Part shown: piece after piece, positions 32,339 to 40,523 of the stretch | How positions within the stretch are numbered: the stretch's first letter is position 1 | Layout: the number at the start of each line of letters is the position of its first letter | Assembly: GCA_040221375.1 (NCBI GenBank) | Contig: JAVKEP010000003.1 | Coordinates: forward strand, 1 to 40,762 | Origin: SHAN690 sp040221375 | GTDB lineage: Bacteria; Bacteroidota; Bacteroidia; Flavobacteriales_G; Salibacteraceae | Direction: 5' to 3' | DNA length: 40,762 nt | Program-made: the position numbers and the translations under genes | The notes under the pieces: generated by a model | Databases searched by the model: none | Told to the model about the DNA's origin: nothing | What the model saw: the letters and a program-made list of their open reading frames with translations, nothing else

Positions 32339-33227
32339 GATCTGGTATGTTCTAAAATTGACGCGATGGTTTCATGAATTGCTCGGGCTGGTTCCATTTG
32401 TAACGATCTACCTCATTCTCATTTCGCTCAGCGAGAAGCTTGGAGTAGATTGCGCTACAGACAACATGAACTTCGCTGTCATCTGCCTGGGTGTGCAGTT
32501 GCTCATGATGTCTGGATTTGTCCTGAACGATATTAAAGACCGCGACACAGATAGCATCAACAAGCCTACAACGCGCATCGTAGAATTGAAGCTTAGCCTG
32601 GGTACAGCCAAGCGGATTTATTGGATGATTACCCTTCTGGCTTGCCTCGTTTCCATTTACATCGGTCTATTCATTTTTCCGGCTTGGCTATGGATCAGCC
32701 CTATCGTATTCGTGCTGTCCATAGGATATTCGCTCTACTTCAAACGGTGGCCTTTGGTTGGGAATATTGTAATCGCAGCCATGGCCTCTGCTATTCCGCT
32801 GGTAATCCTGATGTACTTTCATGATTGTATCGAACGAATTGACTCAGACGAGTTTGTTCGTCTCATCTACATCTATTCGGCTTGGCCTTTTATGATCATC
32901 GTTCCCCGCGAATTGAGCCTGGACATATCCGATTACCAAGGCGACGAACAAAGCGGATGCAAAACACTGCCCGTGGTGTATGGAGTAAAGTTCGCGAGGA
33001 AGATTGTCCTCATTCTGCTTTCTGTGGTAATGGCTCTGACGCTACTGTATGGATTTGTCTTCACAAAGCATTTACTCCTAGCTGGCATCCTAGACGCGCT
33101 CTTGCTTTTCTATGTTTTCATTTTCCTAAAGTGCGAAACTCGAATTGAGTACATCAAGGCGGGGAGGTACCTGTGGTTTGTAATGATTGTGGGCATTGTA
33201 AGCGTAACGATGGCCTTCCTCCATTGA
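32328..33227 (+). CDS. UbiA-family prenyltransferase
   Basis: 299 residues from ATG 32328, about eight hydrophobic segments. Both aspartate-rich motifs are present: NDIKDRDTDSINKPTTR (~67-83), which binds the prenyl diphosphate through magnesium, and DISDYQGDEQSGCKTLP (~199-215). UbiA enzymes attach prenyl chains to aromatic acceptors in quinone, heme, chlorophyll or lipid synthesis. The tyrosine usual in motif 1 (NDYxD) is replaced by isoleucine-lysine here. The overlap with the unknown upstream gene suggests a dedicated pathway and not general menaquinone synthesis, whose genes are not seen nearby. The acceptor is unknown. Confidence 0.87.
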   Translation: MLRKIWYVLKLTRWFHELLGLVPFVTIYLILISLSEKLGVDCATDNMNFAVICLGVQLLMMSGFVLNDIKDRDTDSINKPTTRIVELKLSLGTAKRIYWMITLLACLVSIYIGLFIFPAWLWISPIVFVLSIGYSLYFKRWPLVGNIVIAAMASAIPLVILMYFHDCIERIDSDEFVRLIYIYSAWPFMIIVPRELSLDISDYQGDEQSGCKTLPVVYGVKFARKIVLILLSVVMALTLLYGFVFTKHLLLAGILDALLLFYVFIFLKCETRIEYIKAGRYLWFVMIVGIVSVTMAFLH

Positions 33228-33383
33228 AACTATGACCGTTCAAATGCAAATGGAAAAGCATGATTTTCTCCTCGCTTTGTCCGTTCTCATTCTCAGCCGT
33301 CGAGCTGCTCCAAAAGGATGATTTCCAAGCCACAAAAGGCGATTATTGCTTACGCACCTACCTTTGGCAGCGTCTATATGCGT

Positions 33384-33970
33384 ATGAAACGTCTTGCATT
33401 CCTTCTTCTGTTTTCAGGCGTCATCGCCATCCACAATGCAATCCGTGCAAATGCACTGCGATTGAAGACATCTACTTTGACATCAATGACCTTGAAGTGG
33501 GGCACACTTCAACGTCTGGAAACTACCTGGACCTTGAGCAACCCATCCAGCGTGATGCGTATGCTGGCATCGGCCTCTCGTTTGAAACGGACTACATCGT
33601 TCAATCTCACCTCAGCGCCTCATTTGCAAACGCGGCCTATGCCTGCTCTTGCCTTGAACCGGGCTGGGCGGGATCAAAGCATGAAGCCTTCGAAAGCATT
33701 ACCATCACCAGTACCGAGGCCATCGGAGATCAGATCTCTGCCGGCGACACCGTAACCCAGTTATTCGCTATTCGTTGGGATCTAGACACGATGGACATAG
33801 CCCAATTCATAGCATTGGACACTGGAAACATTGCCTATGAATACTACAACCTGATCTTGAAAGAATTCCCTTCTGGTGAGGTCGAATCCTTTGAATTTGA
33901 CGTGCGTGTAGCGCTCTCTACGGGCGAGGTGTACACAGATCGCACCGCCAAGATCTTCTTTCAACCTTGA
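33384..33970 (+). pseudogene. Frameshifted secreted or lipoprotein gene
   Basis: ATG 33384 starts a signal peptide (MKRLAFLLLFSGVIAI) in one frame. The rest of the protein (QCNPCKCTAIEDIYFDINDLEVGH to TAKIFFQP, ~175 residues, uninterrupted from ~33440) is in another frame, which requires a one-base gain or two-base loss near 33400-33440. The cysteine-rich start of the mature part followed by an immunoglobulin-like beta-rich domain resembles small Bacteroidota lipoproteins (DUF5034-like at best, unverified). An alternative start at 33260 in the second frame has no signal. It may be a real mutation or an assembly error. Its 3' end overlaps the convergent glycosyltransferase gene by ten bases. 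Confidence 0.65.
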
Positions 33971-35241
33971 TCAGGCGCTTTGCCGCCATCTTCAGTTTTC
34001 GCACCCGGGCTAGCTTGGTTTTTTGCCTGAATCCATTTAGACATATACTCGGTACTCCGCATGGAGTGATGCCATAACATTCCACCCAAGAAATGCTGGT
34101 TCCGATGTGCTTCTATGCCATCGATCAATGCATCCATCCGATTCCAAAACAAGGCCGTGTGCGCCGCCCTGCTGAACGATCCATTGACGAGCTCAGCTCC
34201 GTGCGTTCGGGCTTGCTCCCAAGCATCCTTTGAAGAGTAAAGTTGTACTGCAGCATCCGCAAAACCCTTCGGATCGTCTTCCACCTTTCCGGGCCACGCC
34301 TTGCCTTGTTGCATCCCTTCCACTCCCACACGCGTGCTTATGCTCGGGGTTCCGCAGCGCATGGCATCGATCAACTTTCCTTTTAATCCGGCGCCAAAGC
34401 GGAGCGGTGCCAACATGACGCGGGCTTTCCCGATCACCTCCTCGGCACTGTCTGCCCTGCCTTTCACCAAGAATCCACTTTTCGGATCGTTCCATTCCAA
34501 TACTTGCTGTGTAGCATAGGAACCAAATACGTGCAGTTCTGCATCGGGCAATTGCTTCCTGATTTTTGGCCATATCACTTCCTTCAACTGCTTCACAGCA
34601 TCCATGTTAGGTGCGTGCATAAAGTTGCCGATCGATACAAAATGCGCGCGTGCATCGTAAGCCAGCCAAGCGTTTTCATCCGCCTGCTCAATAGGTGCTT
34701 CCAAAAATGGCAAGTAGTGCAGCATAGCAGCATCCACGCGGAAGACGCGTTGGAGCAAGGCCATCTCAAAAGAGGAAATCATCAGGGAAAGATCGCTCCT
34801 CAAGATGCTCGCGATTTCGCGAAAGGCAATGTCGCGGTACAAGTCCTCGTCGTGCAGATCTCGACCTACTTTCACGGCAGCTTCACGCGCGTAGCGCAGG
34901 CAATGCAAGTCTTCTGTATCCAGCACCCGGATGGCCTCTGGACATTGATTCCTCACGCGCCAAGAAAACTGCTCTTCCACCATGAAGCGGTCAAAGAGCA
35001 CCATACTCGGCTTCAGTTCTTGCACCCAAGCGTCAAAGCCAGGATCATTCACCACTATTGATGCAGTGGTCACTCCCTCGTCCTCAAGCGCTTGTGCGTG
35101 CTCGCTTTCACCCGCAGTGGTGGCGTAGGTGATTTGATAGTCTTTAGCAGCAAACGCCCGAATCAATTGGAGCATGCGCCTCCCAGCAGCCGACGACTTC
35201 GGTTCTACATGGACGTTGCTAAGTATGAGCAGTCTAGCCAT
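33961..35241 (-). CDS. Glycosyltransferase, GT4-like
   Basis: 426 residues. The N-terminal Rossmann domain starts with LLILSNVHVEPKSSAAGRRMLQLI, and the C-terminal domain (from ~210, AHFVSIGNFMHAPNMDAVKQL) has the GT-B donor-binding region with APLRFGAGLKGKLIDAMRCGTPSISTRVGVEGM. The conserved Glu/Asp-rich donor contacts are less canonical than in typical GT4 enzymes. It is probably cytoplasmic and transfers a sugar to a glycan or lipid. It lies seven bases after DUF1599 in the same direction, probably on one transcript. Confidence 0.85.
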   Translation of the reverse strand: MARLLILSNVHVEPKSSAAGRRMLQLIRAFAAKDYQITYATTAGESEHAQALEDEGVTTASIVVNDPGFDAWVQELKPSMVLFDRFMVEEQFSWRVRNQCPEAIRVLDTEDLHCLRYAREAAVKVGRDLHDEDLYRDIAFREIASILRSDLSLMISSFEMALLQRVFRVDAAMLHYLPFLEAPIEQADENAWLAYDARAHFVSIGNFMHAPNMDAVKQLKEVIWPKIRKQLPDAELHVFGSYATQQVLEWNDPKSGFLVKGRADSAEEVIGKARVMLAPLRFGAGLKGKLIDAMRCGTPSISTRVGVEGMQQGKAWPGKVEDDPKGFADAAVQLYSSKDAWEQARTHGAELVNGSFSRAAHTALFWNRMDALIDGIEAHRNQHFLGGMLWHHSMRSTEYMSKWIQAKNQASPGAKTEDGGKAPDQG

Positions 35242-35248
35242 GTTCGGG

Positions 35249-35785
35249 TCATTCAGCCAAGCGGATGAGTGCGAACAAAGCGTAGTTCATCATGTCGAGG
35301 TAGTTGGCATCAATGCCCTCTGAGATCAAGGTCTTGCCTTTGTTGTCTTCAATCTGGCGGATGCGCAATATTTTCATCAAGATCAGGTCGGTCAGCGAAC
35401 TCACGCGCATGTCTCGCCATGCTTCGCCGTAGTCGGTGTTCTTCTTGATCATGAGGTCACGCGCCAAGGTGGCTTTCTCCACGTAGAGTGCTGAAGCCCG
35501 CTCGGTACCCAGCTCCATCCCCTCTGATTCTGGAAGCTCTAGCTGCACCAAGGCCATGATGCAGTAGTTGACGATGCCCACGAACTCATCGCCAATGTCT
35601 TCGCCCACCTTGTTTTCTCCAGTCTCCTCAATGGTGCGGATGCGCTGTGCCTTGATGAAGATCTGATCCGTAAGCGACTTCGGACGAAGGATGCGCCAAG
35701 CGGTGCCATAGTCGGTAGTTTTCTTAAAAAAGACCTCGCGGCATTTCAAAAAAGCAGCGTCGTATTGTTTGAGCGTTTGTTCCAT
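35249..35785 (-). CDS. DUF1599 protein (two repeats)
   Basis: 178 residues built from two similar halves: KKTTDYGTAWRILRPKSLTD..KAQRIRTIEE and KKNTDYGEAWRDMRVSSLTD..KILRIRQIED, each followed by an acidic helix ending in NYCIMALV or NYALFALI. From memory DUF1599 has been linked to nucleotide modification (Nmad1-type domains) and to the MazG-like pyrophosphohydrolase fold. It is conserved in Bacteroidota next to folP, as here, where the two genes are divergent with only 17 bases between start codons. Confidence 0.9.
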   Translation of the reverse strand: MEQTLKQYDAAFLKCREVFFKKTTDYGTAWRILRPKSLTDQIFIKAQRIRTIEETGENKVGEDIGDEFVGIVNYCIMALVQLELPESEGMELGTERASALYVEKATLARDLMIKKNTDYGEAWRDMRVSSLTDLILMKILRIRQIEDNKGKTLISEGIDANYLDMMNYALFALIRLAE

Positions 35786-35802
35786 CTATTTTCGTCACAT
35801 CT

Positions 35803-36666
35803 ATGGGCGAGCAAAGTACAGTTATTCCGAAAAAACGCACGGTCAACTGCAGGGGCAAATTGATCGATCTTTCCACACCGGCCGTAATGGGTATCCTCAA
35901 CGTCACTCCCGACTCATTCTTTGACGGTGGACGGTACAATGAAGCCTCACAACTTATTGAGCGCGCAGCGCTGCACCTAGAGCAAGGAGCCAGCATCCTA
36001 GACATAGGAGCAGTATCAACCAGACCCAAAGCAGCCGATGTAAGCGAAGCAGAAGAACTAGAAAGGCTCATTCCAGCCGTACAACTCTTGCGCAGCAGCT
36101 TTCCATCCGCCATACTTTCGGTAGACAGCTATCGATCTTCCGTAGCGCGCGCAGCCATCAAAGCAGGCGCAGACATGATCAATGACATCAGCGGAGGCCA
36201 GCTGGATGAGCACATGTTTACGACCATCGCTGAATTGCAGGTACCCTATGTTTTGATGCACATGCAGGGCACACCACAGAACATGCAAGACGCACCCGCT
36301 TACGATGACGTCACCGAAGAAGTTCTCTCCTTTTTCATCGAACGCGTAGATGCACTGCACCGGTTAGGGGTACACGACGTGATCGTTGACCCCGGTTTCG
36401 GCTTTGGGAAAAACGTGGAGCACAACTATCAATTGCTCAGAGATTTGGAGCGATTCCGCATACTGGGCGTGCCCATTCTGGCGGGCTTCTCGAGGAAAAG
36501 CATGATCAACAAAGTACTAGGCACATCACCAGAGCAGGCGCTCAATGGAAGCACCGTCCTCCACACCATGGCCCTGGAAAGAGGAGCCGACCTACTGCGC
36601 GTGCACGATGTAAAAGAAGCGGTAGAAGCCGTGAAAATTTGCGGTGCATTGAGCGGACATATGTAA
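35803..36666 (+). CDS. folP: Dihydropteroate synthase
   Basis: 287 residues; it joins p-aminobenzoate to the pterin diphosphate in folate synthesis and is the target of sulfonamides. A TIM-barrel with GILNVTPDSFFDGG (~30-43), GAVSTRPKA (variant of GxxSTRPG), DMINDISGG, VDPGFGFGKN, GFSRKSM and a final RVHDV. The start at 35803 leaves 17 bases to the divergent DUF1599 gene, so their promoters must overlap or lie inside the coding regions. Confidence 0.96.
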   Translation: MGEQSTVIPKKRTVNCRGKLIDLSTPAVMGILNVTPDSFFDGGRYNEASQLIERAALHLEQGASILDIGAVSTRPKAADVSEAEELERLIPAVQLLRSSFPSAILSVDSYRSSVARAAIKAGADMINDISGGQLDEHMFTTIAELQVPYVLMHMQGTPQNMQDAPAYDDVTEEVLSFFIERVDALHRLGVHDVIVDPGFGFGKNVEHNYQLLRDLERFRILGVPILAGFSRKSMINKVLGTSPEQALNGSTVLHTMALERGADLLRVHDVKEAVEAVKICGALSGHM

Positions 36667-36678
36667 ACATCATGTAGC

Positions 36679-36818
36679 TTCTCGATACGATCGCGCACGT
36701 TTTATGTGAGCCCAGATGAGTCAGGAGCGATCACTCGAAGTGACAGCATTTAAAAAAAGAGTCTTCCAACCCCATGTCAGTTCGAGTGATCACGCCAAAA
36801 GCGTGAATGTATCGAGAA
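36679..36818. repeat. Nested REP-like palindrome
   Basis: Outer arms TTCTCGATAC (36679) and GTATCGAGAA (36809) are perfect 10-bp complements. Inner arms GATCACTCGAAGTGACA (36729) and TGTCAGTTCGAGTGATC (36775) match at 16 of 17 positions. Between them are two small hairpins, GCGCAC/GTGAGC and CACGC-CAAAA-GCGTG (36791-36805). The whole could fold as a multi-way junction. Similar TTCGAGTGA...TATCGAGAA sequences are common in flavobacterial intergenic DNA, as far as I remember. Confidence 0.8.
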
Positions 36819-36844
36819 CCAATCTTCTTAATTAAATACTATTT

Positions 36845-36934
36845 GGGCGTGCCTGCCTGCGGCAGACCGGGCTATCCACTGTATCTCCGCACTGCCAACG
36901 GCAGCGCAGAGGATGCCGCTCCTATCCCTCACGC
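36845..36934 (-). ncRNA. Structured intergenic RNA-like element, copy B (possibly Flavo-1)
   Basis: Read on the minus strand, the blocks GAGGGATAGGAGCGGCA, GGATAGCCCGGTCT and CACGCCC match copy A at 29793. The two stems differ in sequence but keep pairing: GCGCTGCC/GGCAGTGC and CTGCC/GGCAG replace CTCTCCGC/GCGGAGAG and TCTCGC/GCGAGA. This covariation supports a selected RNA structure. It lies just downstream of the convergent T9SS gene on the same strand. Confidence 0.6.
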
Positions 36935-36956
36935 AAGCTTACCGAATGCACTTCCC

Positions 36957-37868
36957 TTAGCGGAGTACAATCTTATGCACCTCTTCACCTATCTGCAGGA
37001 GGTAAACACCGGGAGAAATGCCCGATACATCAATGCTGGAGCCTGTGAGTTGAAAAACACCAACGATCCTCCCTGAAAGATCATACAGCTCCGCGTGCCT
37101 TGCATTTGTGCCTTCAATATTCAAGTTTCCCGAGCTTGGGTTAGGGAATATTCGAATTGCGCTGCGGGTAATATCTCGTTGTCCGAGTGGAGTACAAATT
37201 GAATCTAGGTAGCCCTCAATTTCTACTGGCGCTCCTTCTTGCAAATAGCAATCGACATTTACTGAATACTCGACAAAACCGGCATTTGTATAAAACGGTT
37301 CTATGAGTTTTCCCACTCCTTCAATCCATTCTATGGATCCACATTCATGAAGATACGGGTAACTAGGGTACTCCAATGTATCCATGAAATTGAACCGATC
37401 CATCTGGATGATCTTACGCGATCCGATCGTATCGACATGTGTAACGACCAACAGCGAGGAGTCAGACCATGGCCCGAGATAAGCACACTCTGTGTAGTAG
37501 GCGTATTCCTCAAGTCCCCGATAGATTATACTATCGCCTACTTCGGCCGAGAAATCATAGAGCAAAATGGTATCAGTACCATTGGTATCTGAAACGAAAA
37601 CCCTACCTGTAGTTTGCTCTTCGATGTATACGAGCAATCTAGGTTCAAAATAGGATGAGGCCCTAGCAAACCTAAACGAATCGCTCTCCTGGTAGGAATT
37701 CTTATCAAACGCAATGTCGGCGTAGTGGTAAGAGGGTGGGTTCAGTCCATCGTAGTAAAACTCTGATAACCTCCACGCACTATTCGTATCAATAAAAGGG
37801 TGGTTTACTTGTGCGTTCAGCCCATGAAATAACAGGCACAACAGGGCAACGATGAATCCTCTTTTCAT
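36957..37868 (-). CDS. T9SS-secreted protein, unknown function
   Basis: 303 residues from ATG 37868, where a signal peptide begins (MKRGFIVALLCLLFHGLNAQ); a longer frame to 37937 is unlikely. Residues ~230-303 form a type A T9SS sorting domain (IRIFPNPSSGNLNIEG, ELYDLSGRIVGVFQL, ISPGVYLLQIGEE). The cargo region (~21-225) is rich in Asp, Tyr and Ser and ends with a few cysteines (LHECGSIEW, NVDCYLQEG, DSICTPLG). I recognise no enzyme motif. It is divergent from accA with ~100 bases between. Confidence 0.88.
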   Translation of the reverse strand: MKRGFIVALLCLLFHGLNAQVNHPFIDTNSAWRLSEFYYDGLNPPSYHYADIAFDKNSYQESDSFRFARASSYFEPRLLVYIEEQTTGRVFVSDTNGTDTILLYDFSAEVGDSIIYRGLEEYAYYTECAYLGPWSDSSLLVVTHVDTIGSRKIIQMDRFNFMDTLEYPSYPYLHECGSIEWIEGVGKLIEPFYTNAGFVEYSVNVDCYLQEGAPVEIEGYLDSICTPLGQRDITRSAIRIFPNPSSGNLNIEGTNARHAELYDLSGRIVGVFQLTGSSIDVSGISPGVYLLQIGEEVHKIVLR

Positions 37869-37942
37869 AGCGTATTGTATTGGTACCAAGGTAGACGTTT
37901 CTAATCTACCTAAAGTTAGGCGCTGATAGTCCACCAATCTCT

Positions 37943-37950
37943 TACATTTG
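37943..37950 (+). promoter_or_regulatory. Possible -7 element of accA
   Basis: TACATTTG fits TAnnTTTG, 19 bases before the accA ATG. No clear -33 element is seen. Confidence 0.4.
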
Positions 37951-37969
37951 GCCCTTCAAACGAATTCCT

Positions 37970-38929
37970 ATGGCAGTGTACCTCGATTTCGAAAAGCCGA
38001 TTCAAGAACTGGAAGAACAGCTCGAAAATCTCCGACAGGTGAAGGAAAAGAGCAAGCTCAAGAGCGTAGCATCCATAAAGGAGCTAGAGACAAAGCTCGA
38101 CAGCACGCGCAAAGAGATCTACAAAAACCTTACGCCTTGGCAGAAGGTGCAGGTAAGTCGCCATCCAGAGCGGCCGTACACCCTAGCCTACATCCAAGCC
38201 GTAACCGGCGGCGACTTCATCGAGCTCCACGGAGACAGAGGTGTGCGTGATGACAAAGCCATGGTAGGTGGTTTTGGCAGCATTGATGGAAAGACCTTCA
38301 TGTTTGTAGGCCAACAAAAAGGAATCAACACCAAGATGCGTCAGTATCGAAACTTCGGTATGGCAAATCCAGAGGGTTACCGCAAAGCTTTGCGCCTCTT
38401 TAGACTAGCAGAGAAATTCAACAAACCCATCGTATGCTTCATCGACACTCCGGGAGCATTCCCAGGACTAGAAGCAGAAGAGCGCGGCCAAGGAGAAGCC
38501 ATCGCACGTAACATCTATGAGATGTTCAACCTACGTGTACCAGTCATCGCCATCATCATTGGCGAAGGTGCTTCAGGAGGCGCGTTAGGCATTGGAGTAG
38601 CAGACAAGGTGATGATGATGGAATACACGTGGTATTCGGTTATTTCTCCAGAATCCTGTTCGTCCATTTTATGGAGGAGCTGGGACTACAAAGAAATCGC
38701 AGCAGACGCTTTAAAGCTGACCGCAGACAACATGTTTGACAATGGGCTCATCGATGGCATCATCAAAGAACCACTGGGAGGTGCACACAGCAACCCAACG
38801 GAGGCATTCGAGAACGTGAAACACGAAATCCTGAAGCAATACGATGCACTGAAGCGTCTCAAGCCTGAAAGCAGGACCAATGCGCGCATTGAAAAGTACA
38901 GCGGCATGGGTGTTTATGTAGAAGGATAA
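37970..38929 (+). CDS. accA: Acetyl-CoA carboxylase, carboxyltransferase alpha subunit
   Basis: 319 residues. With AccD it moves the carboxyl group from biotin to acetyl-CoA to make malonyl-CoA for fatty acids. An N-terminal helix (LDFEKPIQELEEQLENLR) is followed by RHPERPYTLAYI, FIELHGDR, CFIDTPGAFPGLEAEERGQ and the oxyanion-hole segment IIGEGASGGALGIG, all diagnostic. Length is normal. It is monocistronic here; accD is not in the window. Confidence 0.97.
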   Translation: MAVYLDFEKPIQELEEQLENLRQVKEKSKLKSVASIKELETKLDSTRKEIYKNLTPWQKVQVSRHPERPYTLAYIQAVTGGDFIELHGDRGVRDDKAMVGGFGSIDGKTFMFVGQQKGINTKMRQYRNFGMANPEGYRKALRLFRLAEKFNKPIVCFIDTPGAFPGLEAEERGQGEAIARNIYEMFNLRVPVIAIIIGEGASGGALGIGVADKVMMMEYTWYSVISPESCSSILWRSWDYKEIAADALKLTADNMFDNGLIDGIIKEPLGGAHSNPTEAFENVKHEILKQYDALKRLKPESRTNARIEKYSGMGVYVEG

Positions 38930-39000
38930 GCAACTTCTAACGAGCACTTCCTGAGCGGACTTGCAAAATTTAGTAATTTCTGAGTTCCCACTAGCGGGAT

Positions 39001-40242
39001 ATGAGGACGGGCCAAAGGCCTTTCAAACTAGGTTTGTTTTCTCAGATGGAAGGCAAGCCCAACATAAAGCTAGAGCGTAAATCGCACCGAGGCTTCTATG
39101 CCATTCTCCTTCATTTTCATTACGACGTGGTGTTGGTCAACATCTGCAAACAGATAGGAGCCAGATGGAGTCAATCACAGCGCGCCTGGTACGTACCGGA
39201 TGATGAGCAGAACAGAACGGCCATGATTCGCGCTTTCAAAGGACACGCATGGCTGGCGTGGCCCAAGCTAGAAGTAAGCCAAAAGCATAGACGCAAAAAA
39301 GCATCCGATCTCGATAAAGACCCACTGACTCCGGAACAAGAAAAGGCCTTGAACAAGTTGGAACGCTTACTTATTTCACAAGGAAGGTCGCCAAGCACTG
39401 TAGATAGCTACGGCAATCTCTGCAAAAACATGTTCATATTTCTAAAAAAAGAACCTTCTCACCTCAGCAACGATGATGTCATTCGATTCCAGAGTGAATA
39501 CTTGGTAAGGCGTGAGTACGCAGAAAGCACCCAGCGCCAGTTTGCAACGGCGGTCCGTTACCTAATGGAGGCCAACCACATGCCCTGGATGGACATCAGC
39601 CGAATTAAAGGACCTAGGAAAAGCAAAAGGTTACCAAAAGTGTTATCGAGAACCGAAGTCATGGCCATCCTAAGCGTAACGACCAACCTAAAACACCGGA
39701 CAATTTTAAGCTTGATGTATAGCAGTGGCCTCCGTGTAGGGGAAGTAATAGACTTGAAAATAGCCGACATCAACCTAGATCATCACTCCATTCACATCAA
39801 ACTAGCCAAAGGTCGAAAAGACCGCGTAGTAGCTATGGGCCAGCAGATGGGGATCATGCTCAACAATTACATCAATCAATACCGTCCTATTGAATACCTA
39901 TTCAATGGCAAGTCGAACATGCAGTATACTCAAACAAGCGTCCGAACGATGATAAAAAGATCAGCCAGAAAAGCCGGAATTCACAAACAAGTGCATCCAC
40001 ACATGCTCCGCCATTCGTTTGCTACCCACATGATTGAAGACGGCGTTAACCTGCGCTATGTTCAATCTCTATTGGGACACTCCAGGCCAGAAACCACCCA
40101 AATTTACACCCACGTAGCAACCGAGCATTTAATGAAACTAAAGAACCCCTTCGACGCGTTAATAGAGCAATTCGGTAAACAACTTCCCCCAAGCACAGAT
40201 TTAACAAATTCACCATCGATATACCCAAAATCCGAGGAATAG
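39001..40242 (+). CDS. Tyrosine recombinase next to attC-like palindromes
   Basis: 413 residues from ATG 39001 (ATG 39046 removes 15 poorly conserved residues and may be the true start). An extra N-terminal domain (~20-95, IKLERKSHRGFYAILLHFHY) typical of Bacteroidota integrases precedes an SAM-like core-binding domain (~115-200) and the catalytic domain. The catalytic residues are R245 (SSGLRVGEV), K near 270 (AKGRKDR), H334 and R337 (HPHMLRHSF), H360 (LLGHS) and nucleophile Y369 (IYTHV). The ~20-residue I2 insertion typical of integron integrases is absent. It points directly at two attC-like sites starting 170 bases downstream, which are its likely substrates. Confidence 0.9.
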   Translation: MRTGQRPFKLGLFSQMEGKPNIKLERKSHRGFYAILLHFHYDVVLVNICKQIGARWSQSQRAWYVPDDEQNRTAMIRAFKGHAWLAWPKLEVSQKHRRKKASDLDKDPLTPEQEKALNKLERLLISQGRSPSTVDSYGNLCKNMFIFLKKEPSHLSNDDVIRFQSEYLVRREYAESTQRQFATAVRYLMEANHMPWMDISRIKGPRKSKRLPKVLSRTEVMAILSVTTNLKHRTILSLMYSSGLRVGEVIDLKIADINLDHHSIHIKLAKGRKDRVVAMGQQMGIMLNNYINQYRPIEYLFNGKSNMQYTQTSVRTMIKRSARKAGIHKQVHPHMLRHSFATHMIEDGVNLRYVQSLLGHSRPETTQIYTHVATEHLMKLKNPFDALIEQFGKQLPPSTDLTNSPSIYPKSEE

Positions 40243-40410
40243 ACTAATTTCCGACTTTCGCTATAATGAAGTTCTATGCCATGCAGATTCTGGATCACCA
40301 GAACCCAAAACCTAAAATTATACTTGCTTACTCTCCACGCCAGACTCCGTGACGGATGCTCCGTTGATGCAACGGAAAATCCTGGAGTCTTCGGTTTAAA
40401 AAAGCACGGC
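40243..40410. other. Non-coding DNA between the integrase and the first attC-like site
   Basis: No convincing gene. A perfect 6-bp hairpin, TTCTGG-ATCA-CCAGAA, lies at 40288-40303. In a true integron the primary attachment site would be expected near the integrase, possibly here, but I see no clear core. Confidence 0.4.
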
Positions 40411-40523
40411 ACAGAACTAACGGCTATAGCACATTCCGCTTTTCTAATGATTCCCTACTTTTAGATTCAAATCCGGTCTTCGATCTTGGTGCTCCACGTA
40501 CTATAGCCGAAACCGTTAGGCAC
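40411..40523. repeat. attC-like imperfect palindrome, site 1
   Basis: The left arm CTAACGG-CTATAG (40417-40429) pairs with CTATAG-CCGAAA-CCGTTAG (40501-40519), leaving six unpaired bases on the right arm, the kind of asymmetry that gives attC sites their orientation. The right end carries GTTAGGC (40515-40521), a perfect match to the attC R' consensus GTTRRRY. The left core ACAGAAC keeps only the essential AAC. Length is ~110 bp, within the attC range. Confidence 0.65.

Noticed and set aside
33260..33383. Start of the frameshifted gene at ATG 33260
   Set aside because: The resulting N-terminus has no signal peptide and is rich in unlikely residues, while a clean signal peptide lies at 33384 in another frame.
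33395..33445. Programmed ribosomal frameshift
   Set aside because: No clear slippery heptamer or stimulatory structure; mutation or assembly error fits better.
39001..40242. Canonical integron integrase IntI
   Set aside because: The I2 insertion is absent and the gene points towards the array instead of away from it.
40276..40464. 62-codon ORF over attC-like site 1
   Set aside because: It runs through the palindrome arm with no recognisable protein pattern.
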